Shown here in pieces: positions 57,581-64,000 of a DNA stretch of 64,000 bases (the first letter of the stretch is position 1; every line of letters starts with the position of its first letter). Made by a program: the position numbers and the translations under genes. The stretch is taken from the NCBI RefSeq assembly GCF_030272615.1, contig NC_081410.1, positions 288,795,957-288,859,956 of the forward strand, given 5' to 3'. The notes below the pieces were generated by a model. The model ran no database searches. It worked only from the letters and a program-made list of their open reading frames with translations, and had not been told where the DNA came from. This DNA comes from Cryptomeria japonica. Its lineage: Eukaryota; Streptophyta; Pinopsida; Cupressales; Cupressaceae.

Positions 57581-58693
57581 TGTTAACATTATTTCAAGTT
57601 GAAGTGTGAAGGCCGAATTTTAATTGGGGGATCCTTTTTCCTTTTCGCTTTCCAGCTGCGCTCAACATATGGGCCAAGTGTCATCTCGACGTTGCTTCTG
57701 ACGGCCCACTTTTTATGTTCAAAGCTTGAAGGAACGCAGGGCTTCCAAGTGGCTCAATTTTGAGGACTCGACTTTCTATTGGACCCCACCTTGCATCTTG
57801 AGAAAGATAGGGACACATGGCATCTTCGCGCTACTTGTATTATTTTTATTTGTATGCACTTTGGTGGATGTCCCTAGAGTTGTCACGTGTTTTCTATGGT
57901 GAACTGTCTGCCAGACTGTGGTTCACACAAAATATTTTTTTGTTCGAGCAGGATTGAAGAGGACCACGGTAGGGTGGAAGTAACAACCCTAGGAAGCGGT
58001 TTTGCTGGGTGTGTTCCTATGAGATGCCATAATAGTGTTTGCAGTTTTAGAAGTGGTTGCGCATAGCTAGTAGATGCTTTGAACTATTAGCAGAGCTTAG
58101 GGCTCTATTTATGCTTTGTTTTTCCCTATTTTAGGGGTTCAGAACTTTTGAAAAGAACAATTAATTATCTTAGATATAATTTTATCCTTTCAACTGTTGT
58201 TGTTTCTGAGGAAAGGATGATCAAACTATGCCTACGACCTTTGTGATGCATTTTTTCAATATGCTTTGATAGTTTTCTATGTTTTCCTATAATCCTGATG
58301 ACTTTAGAGATATATATCTAATACTCTACTGATTAAACTATGTTTTTCACTTGTTATCTGGTAGATGTGTGATTTATATTTCTTTATGTTTCAAAGGGAT
58401 CTTGACTGGGTCTTAATTGTGGTTCTGTTCAAGTATATGGTTTATTGAATGGGCTTGAAAATCGTATGTTTCTGGGTTTTATATGTTGTCAATGCTTTTA
58501 CAAAATGTTCTGGCACATCACGTCAGTATTTTAGATCATTTTGTTTTAAGTTTGTTCTTTCCCTTTTCCCCAACCACAACGAAGAGCTTGATTCTTAAAT
58601 CCGGAGGTCATTCAGTGAGTTTTGTGCAATAGGTCCCCCATCATTGAATTTCCATAAGGCTATTCACTTTCAATGCAAAATTTACAGTCAACA
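57581..58693 (+). repeat. 3' LTR of the large gypsy element
   Basis: Begins TGTTAACATT and ends AGTCAACA. It is the direct repeat of 9800-10910 and is followed by GGAGG. Confidence 0.87.
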
Positions 58694-59664
58694 GGAGGCT
58701 CTTGGAATGAAAGAGGTTGTCTAAAACTTGGGAATGCAAACATGCAAGGTTCTTCGTTTATAGGTTGATCTTGCATGTAAGAAGTTGGTTGATTTTCTTG
58801 AATGAGATCTTCATAAGAATTTATTTGTTCAAGAACATGTTCTTGAACTAGGACAGGGGTTCTAAAACTTGGGAATGGAAGCATTCTAGGCTTTTCTTCT
58901 TTAGGATGAATTTTCTTAGCAACAGGCTCTTGGGAAATTATAGGCTGAAATTGCTCATGTATGGGCTTAGTTTGTATATAATACATAGTATTGAATAGAG
59001 GAATTTCCTTACCAAAGAAAGTATTTGGAAAAACACCAACTGGGCTATCTTCTTGTTAAAGCATATAATTTATTAATGAAGAAGAGATTGATTGTGTAGG
59101 TACCTTTTGTAATATATCAAGAACAGTCTTCACTACCTCTCCTTTTACAGCTATTAGCTTATCCTCGTACTCTTCCTTTTGTGTAGCTAATTATTTTGCA
59201 AACTTTTCCTTACGTTCCTCCTTCTGTGATGTTAGTTCTCTTGCAATATGTTCTTCATATCGGTTATATTATGCCACCAAATACTGCTTATAAAATTGGT
59301 CTTGATGAGTTAACTCTTCTTGCTCATGAAGATAGGCTCGATGAGCCTATTCATCTTGTTGTTCATTTAGATAGGCTTGGAAACCTTCCTCTTTTTGTTC
59401 ATGCTGGGTCTTTATATCCTCCATCTACTTTGTGAAGCCTTGTAACCTTTTTAGGATTTCATTAACTTGGTTAGGCTGCCAAGAAGGCTGAGTGGGGTTG
59501 GGTGGTTGGTAAGCAAGATAAACTTGCTAGTTATTGGTTGTAATATGGCTATTTGGGTTAAAACCAACAATGTGACTATTAAGATATGATTGATAAGGAT
59601 GTGTAGGAGTAGTATTTTCATAATAAGGAGGTGGGTATGCATATTGGCCTTAAAAATCAGACAT
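58694..59664 (-). pseudogene. N-terminal half of a split unknown ORF
   Basis: Starts MSDF at 59664 and runs in one frame to the gypsy insertion point, about 322 codons, with seven stops (TAA/TAG only). The first 80 residues are Tyr/Pro/Asn/Gln-rich, like the low-complexity start of some retroelement gag proteins. About residues 85-190 are charged and helical (HEQKEEGF, NRYEEHIARELTSQKEERKE), probably coiled coil. Two Pro/Phe-rich phrases, MLPFPSF and MFAFPSF, repeat about 50 residues apart (near 58870 and 58735). The frame continues in phase at 9799. Its 5' side lies close to the LTR of the plus-strand gypsy element to the right. Not recognised; possibly an older retroelement frame. Confidence 0.68.
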
Positions 59665-59709
59665 ATTTGATCATATAAATAGCCGGAATTCATAATATAC
59701 ACCTAAAAA

Positions 59710-60796
59710 TGGTCTGCAGATAGCTAATTAAATACGCAGATATTTGATTAATTCCCCTTCCTAATTAATTGAATTCACAAGCCATTTAATTAATTTCTCT
59801 ATTCATCTACTAGTAAATAAATCTAAATGATTTATTTATATAGTTCATCTCACATCCCCCTTTGATTAATTAATTCTAAATTAATTAATGTCTTCCCATA
59901 CTAATAAATTCTTCTAATCCCTAATTAAGATTAACAAACTCAAGTTTGTTGAGATTAACTGTCATTTTCCAATTATTTGAATTTCTAAATTCAAATGAGC
60001 ACATGGCTCCTAACTTTAACCACCCAACGTAACCATCCCCTAACTTAACCCATTCAATCTAATCTTGGGTCTAACTAAACCTATCTTATCTTGCACATTC
60101 TAACCTCCTTATCCTAACCTCTCATGGTGTGGATATTCTCTCCTTGAGACACATGGCACTTTTGCCACATGTCTCCTCCCTTGGACACTTGCCCTCTCAT
60201 GAGCAAGGCTCCTTGACACTTGTCACCACAGAGATGACAAGTGTCCCTTCCTCCAACCTCTTCTCCAATTTCCTCAATCTTGGCCCTTGATATCTTTAGA
60301 TCAAATTTGGACTGTTGAAACCTACCACCTTAGCTTTGGCCTTGGAATTCCTATAAATACCCCTCATTTTGGAGCAATAAGGATCCCCATCTCATTTCAT
60401 CTTATGCATTGTTACTATAGGCACATCCCATCTCATATCAATTTAGGCATCATTACTATAGGCAATTTGCATTTCGATTATCTAGTAATTAGATTTGGAA
60501 TTGATCATACCATGTTAATCTAGTTTCTTACATCATGCATTTCATATCATCTCCATAGTCAATCATGATCAAATAGCTACTCAACTCTTGAGTTGCCACT
60601 TTGGAGGTCATTGCTCCACTGAGAGCCCATCAATCCAACACCTTCAAGGTCCTCAAGAATAGAGGAAAATGGGACATTTCAAGGAAGGCTTATGGTTTGT
60701 ATCTTTGATTTAGTTTTCAATTAAGCTTTTAATTATGTTTTTATTGTCTCATTATATGTGTATGCCTCTTATACTAACCACATTTTTAGCATCACA
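59710..60796 (+). repeat. 5' LTR of a plus-strand gypsy element
   Basis: The right end (AGCATCACA at 60796) is set by the primer-binding site that follows. The left end is uncertain; TGGTCTGCAG at 59710 is one candidate. The left part is very AT-rich with TTAATTAATT words, and a core promoter lies at 60352. The partner LTR is outside the window. Confidence 0.55.
60352..60359 (+). promoter_or_regulatory. TATA box of the gypsy LTR
   Basis: TATAAATA in a CCTATAAATACCCC context, about 440 bases before the LTR end. It is a good plant core-promoter match at the expected place for U3/R. Confidence 0.6.
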
Positions 60797-60801
60797 TTAA
60801 T

Positions 60802-60820
60802 TGGCACCCACCATGGGGCC
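60802..60820 (+). other. primer-binding site of the right-hand gypsy element
   Basis: TGGCACCCACCATGGGGCC, five bases after the LTR end. It has the form TGGCGCCCACCGTGGGGC common in plant gypsy elements, with two transitions. The tRNA is not named here. Confidence 0.7.
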
Positions 60821-60875
60821 TAGCCCCTTTGATCTTTAGCAAGCTTGCTTGTAGGAAAGTTCATTGACAGGTTGA

Positions 60876-61244
60876 TTAGCTCTTTTGGAGTGCAGATTAG
60901 CTCTCTTGGGCTCCCGAATCACATTTTTGGCATCTTTTGTGGCGTTCTGACACCTCAAATGACATTTATGGGAGATTCCTCAACTCTATTTTTAAGTTTT
61001 TCTGTACTTTAGCGCTTTCAGTCTATACTTTAGCATTTTTGGTATGTATGGTGGCATTTTTGGCAAATTTATTAGCATTTTCAGTTTGTTTAACAATGTT
61101 TCTGGTTTGCAGAACATCGTTTTTGGTGTGCAGAATAGTGTTTTTGGTGTGCAAAGCAGCATTTCTAGTGTGCAGAGCAGCATTCTTGGCACATATGATG
61201 GCGTTCTTGGTCAATTTGATGGCGTTTTCAGTTTTTTATTAATT
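60876..61244 (+). repeat. 21-bp minisatellite, block 1
   Basis: About 17 degenerate units of 21 bp. Clear ones are AGCATTTTTGGTATGTATGGT, AGTGTTTTTGGTGTGCAAAGC and AGCATTTCTAGTGTGCAGAGC, read consecutively without spacers. Frames stay open through it because 21 is a multiple of three. Confidence 0.9.
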
Positions 61245-62267
61245 TTGCAAATATTGTATGTTGCATTCCTCATTTCTGCTTCTGGACTGTCATTTTTCTG
61301 AACCTAATTGGCAGATTGTTGGTTTTGCAGGTACTTATTTCGCTGTGAAAGACTGGAGTCATAAACTATTTCACCGCCAAAGAATGCAATATAAACTACT
61401 AACTTTGTTTGCAACTACGGGATTTTGCACTTATAATTATTAAATTAGGCACATAGACTAATTACAATGGAAATGAACAAACATGTCTTACGTGTCCTCA
61501 TGATAGGCAAGTATGCTCTCACCTTTCTTAGGTGATCAGAAAGCTAGATTGATCCTTTGCTTTCAATTGCATATCTTTAGTGGGCCTGTCATAGTGGGAA
61601 AAAGTAATCACCCTGTGAGAACGACCCAAGTGAGTACAGCTGGACCTGAGCATTCCAACTCACTATAATAAATATGTCTCTGATGATTAAAGTCTCAGAG
61701 AATGGGATTATTTGAGTTTTCTCTTTGAGATCTCTCATATTAGGCATTTTGTAGGGCCTCATGGTCTCAATCACATTTACATGACTACAACTTATTTCGG
61801 TAGCTTGTTGGACTATAGGCCTCAATCATTCTTGCGTGACTTCAAGAAGTAATTTCAAATGGAATTCTTGACTAAGAACTTTAAAAATAGAAGCTACCTG
61901 ATTCACCTCCGAAAGGGTGATAATCTTTGTGCAAGAGAGATAGTAACTCTCCCAAGACACTTGCCATATCATGCCCTCATTAGCATTTGGAGTCGGATAA
62001 TACGGCATTGAGAATCCATTGCGTGAGACTCGGCGGCCGTATTCTGATTAGCTATTGGGTGTGTACCTAAGTCAGCAAGCAAAGGTTTTCATTCTCAGCC
62101 AATCTCCTTAGGATAGACTGATTGATGTGTTTTTAACAATTAAAAACCTTTGAAACAAAAATATAATCTGATTTCTGTGTTTGTAAGTCAAGTCAAGATA
62201 TCATCCATTAAAATACAACAAACATTGAAAACTCAAACTTCAAACTATCAAATTCACAAGTTTTGCA

Positions 62268-62520
62268 GCAGATTAGCTCTTTCAATCCAAATAGTCGCAC
62301 CTACAGTCCAAACAATCGCATCTACAGTCCAAATGGTCTCACATATAGTTCAAACAGTTGCATTTATAGTCCAAACATTAGAGTTTTCAGTCCAAATAGT
62401 TGCTCTTTCAGTCCAAACATTAGCGTTTAAAGTTCAAACATTAACTCTTTCAGTCCAAACGGTCGCACCTTCAGTCCAAACAGTCGCATTTTTAATCCAA
62501 AGGTCAGCTCTCTTGGTGTT
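62268..62520 (+). repeat. 21-bp minisatellite, block 2
   Basis: Twelve consecutive units such as AAACAGTCGCATTTTTAATCC and AAACATTAGAGTTTTCAGTCC. The plus-strand frame reads a seven-residue repeat of the form VQTVAxS. Confidence 0.92.
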
Positions 62521-62654
62521 AATGTCAAATTTCTCATATTTCAACATTAACTCTCAAAGGTTGAGCATATTATAGAGTTGGGTCAAAATTGTAATCTCCT
62601 AAGTTCAAACATTCAATTTGCTAAACCTACACATCATTATTTGAACTTTAGAGT

Positions 62655-62877
62655 CACTGTATAGCAGAACAGAGTTCCTGGTTTATCAGTCAATGTTTCT
62701 AGTTTGTATGTCAGTGTTTTCAATCAATATAGTAGCATTTTTGGTAAGTCTGTTAGAGTTTCTGGTCCAAACAACAACATTTCTGGTCTAAACAATAGCA
62801 TTTCTGGTCTAAACAGTAGAGTTCCTAGTCTAAATAGCGGAGTTCCTGTTCATTTTGTCAGCGTTTCTGGTAAAATA
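62655..62877 (+). repeat. 21-bp minisatellite, block 3
   Basis: About ten units, the best being AACATTTCTGGTCTAAACAAT and AGCATTTCTGGTCTAAACAGT. It shares the TTTCTGGT core with block 1 and the CCAAAC/CTAAAC part with block 2. Confidence 0.9.
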
Positions 62878-63348
62878 CATCAAAATCAGAAAACAAAAAC
62901 AACCCATTTCTCAAACAGTCAAACATAGAGAGTAGGTCATCTTGTTGGGTCATTTAATTAGGTTATCTTCTGTCAAAAACAAATTCAAGAACAAGACACA
63001 CAAAAAGTCTCAAGTATTCACCTCAAACAAGTTAAAGATCAAACACCTTAAAGTGCAACATCACATTATCTTTGATAAACTGATCACTCAAACATAGTTT
63101 CTCATCAGGATCAATCATCCTTTATCATGAAACTACAATGCTTGATCAGAATAACCTCGTTCTTTATCATAGGATATATCGTTCCTATTTGAACTTGGTC
63201 ATATAAAAAATCACAAAATTTGCACTCCAAAACTAAGATCGAAAAACTTGCAAACAAGCAAATACTTGAAAAAAATCATTTCCTCAACAATTGATCACTT
63301 ATTGCGACACATTAAGCAAGATTTAATCACAAAAACATTCAAAACACA

Positions 63349-64000
63349 ATGCCCATTTTAATTGTAGCGCAGAGACATAAGATCGCTGAAACATTGGAAA
63401 TACCTAAAGATCATAGAAACATGGCATACCAAAGCAAAAGACAAGAACACATAACAAGCCAACATATAGGAGAAATCAAACAAGGCCAGAATCAAAATCC
63501 AACCATGTCAAAACTTAACAAGGATTCAAATACATATCCAAAGAAAGGTGGCTCTTTTATGCAACTATTAAAAATATCCCTAAAAGATTTGGATGAGAAA
63601 GATCACAATCACACACTTATATCTAGCAATGGTTCATCCCCCCATAAGAAAATTAACTCTCCAAAGGCATCTATTCTTACACTTCTTTAAAAAGTGCAAA
63701 AACCTTCCATAACATCCTCACCAGACAATACACCCAAAGATGATGTTCCCTGAGGGATATCCATAATGGCCATCAAACCTATGTCAGAGGATCCTATTCA
63801 AAACCTATCTACTTCATATCCAAGCACTGATTCCTTGCAACATCCCCATAGTGATTCCTTGCAAATTGAAGTCCTCATTTAGTAAACGCTTGTTAAACAT
63901 GTCCTAATAGATGGGGGAGCTAGCTTAAATATTTGCTCATTGAGTCTTGTCCGTGCTTTAGGTTATTTAGAAGATGCAGTTGTTCCCCTAAAAAAGATCA
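63349..64000 (+). pseudogene. gag-pro: gypsy gag tail and protease, partial
   Basis: One frame from 63349 to the window end, with TAA at 63688, a TGA near 63750 and a TAG-TAA pair just before the protease. The first part is basic and Asn/Gln/Lys-rich, as in the gag-protease linker. From 63901 it reads VLIDGGASLNICSLSLVRAL, the active-site region of a gypsy aspartic protease (Asp-Gly-Gly in place of Asp-Ser/Thr-Gly). The rest of pol should lie to the right of this window. Confidence 0.75.

Larger units (their letters stand above)
9795..58698 (+). mobile_element. 48.9-kb Ty3/gypsy element with nested insertions
   Basis: Direct repeats at 9800-10910 and 57581-58693 both begin TGTTAACATT and are flanked by the identical 5-bp sequence GGAGG (9795-9799 and 58694-58698). 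Inside, in plus orientation, are gag, protease, an RT fragment and integrase (11103-18116), then a long 3' region. The order PR-RT-INT and the sequence style fit Ty3/gypsy, probably the Tat/Athila group. Removing the two nested insertions (about 3.7 and 33.8 kb) leaves about 11.4 kb. LTR identity looks like 85-90% by eye, so it is old. Confidence 0.88.
60821..63348 (+). other. leader region of the right-hand gypsy element
   Basis: Two and a half kilobases between primer site and gag-like frame. It is dominated by three blocks of a 21-bp repeat; the spacer 61245-62265 and the tail 62880-63348 show no genes or repeats by eye. Such long leaders occur in Tat/Ogre-type gypsy elements. Confidence 0.6.

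Noticed and set aside
8609-59664. A variant genetic code with TAA and TAG read as Gln
   Set aside because: Stops occur exactly at expected Gln codons, but normal CAA and CAG are also abundant, TGA replaces Trp in neighbouring elements, and C-to-T decay explains all of it in a Gln-rich, Trp-poor protein.
60937-61443. Overlapping plus and minus ORFs over the minisatellite taken as genes
   Set aside because: Open frames follow automatically from a repeat period divisible by three. No start context or domain, and several frames are open at once.
60876-62877. CRISPR-like array
   Set aside because: The 21-bp units are directly adjacent without unique spacers, and the context is a plant retrotransposon leader.

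Overview
This is plant nuclear DNA made almost entirely of nested LTR retrotransposons. I see no intact host gene, rRNA, tRNA or CRISPR array. The density of nesting, the very long LTRs, the decayed Ty3/gypsy bodies and the Ty1/copia LTRs rich in CCGGT suggest a large plant genome, most likely a gymnosperm. The organism is an inference.

Layout from outside in. (0) A decayed minus-strand reading frame of about 718 codons starts at 59664 and ends at 8609. It is cut in two by (1), a 48.9-kb Ty3/gypsy element at 9800-58693. That element has ~1.1-kb LTRs, a perfect GGAGG target duplication, a gag-protease pseudogene, a fragment of reverse transcriptase fused to integrase, and extra reading frames (one antisense, one sense with coiled coils) between integrase and the 3' LTR. 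(2a) A 5'-truncated copia-type element (about 13133-16876) sits in its pol. (2b) A large-LTR array arranged LTR-internal-LTR-internal-LTR (21862-55659) sits in the sense 3' frame. Each internal region carries a copy of an unrecognised minus-strand gene. (3a) The middle LTR holds a nearly readable Ty1/copia element (32380-39073, target duplication GTCTT). (3b) The third LTR holds a copia-like element without pol (45941-53500), which encodes zinc knuckles and a ~1100-codon protein with a long Glu/Lys helix.

The flanks hold a small non-autonomous copia-type element (520-3130), about 5 kb of unexplained low-complexity DNA (3131-8200), and on the right the 5' part of a plus-strand gypsy element (LTR, primer-binding site, three blocks of a 21-bp minisatellite, gag-protease) running off the window.

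No gene here looks host-functional. What works together are retrotransposon parts: gag and nucleocapsid for packaging, protease, integrase, RT/RNase H, and cis signals (LTR, primer-binding site, polypurine tract). The elements without pol would have to borrow it. Damage is mostly C-to-T or G-to-A, chiefly CAG to TAG, as expected for old methylated repeats. LTR divergence judged by eye (outer gypsy about 85-90% identity, inner copia about 95%) agrees with the nesting order. The best candidates for something undescribed are the long protein of the pol-less copia-like element (47304-50627), the duplicated internal gene of the LTR array (26052-27530 and 41151-42718), and the split outer gene.
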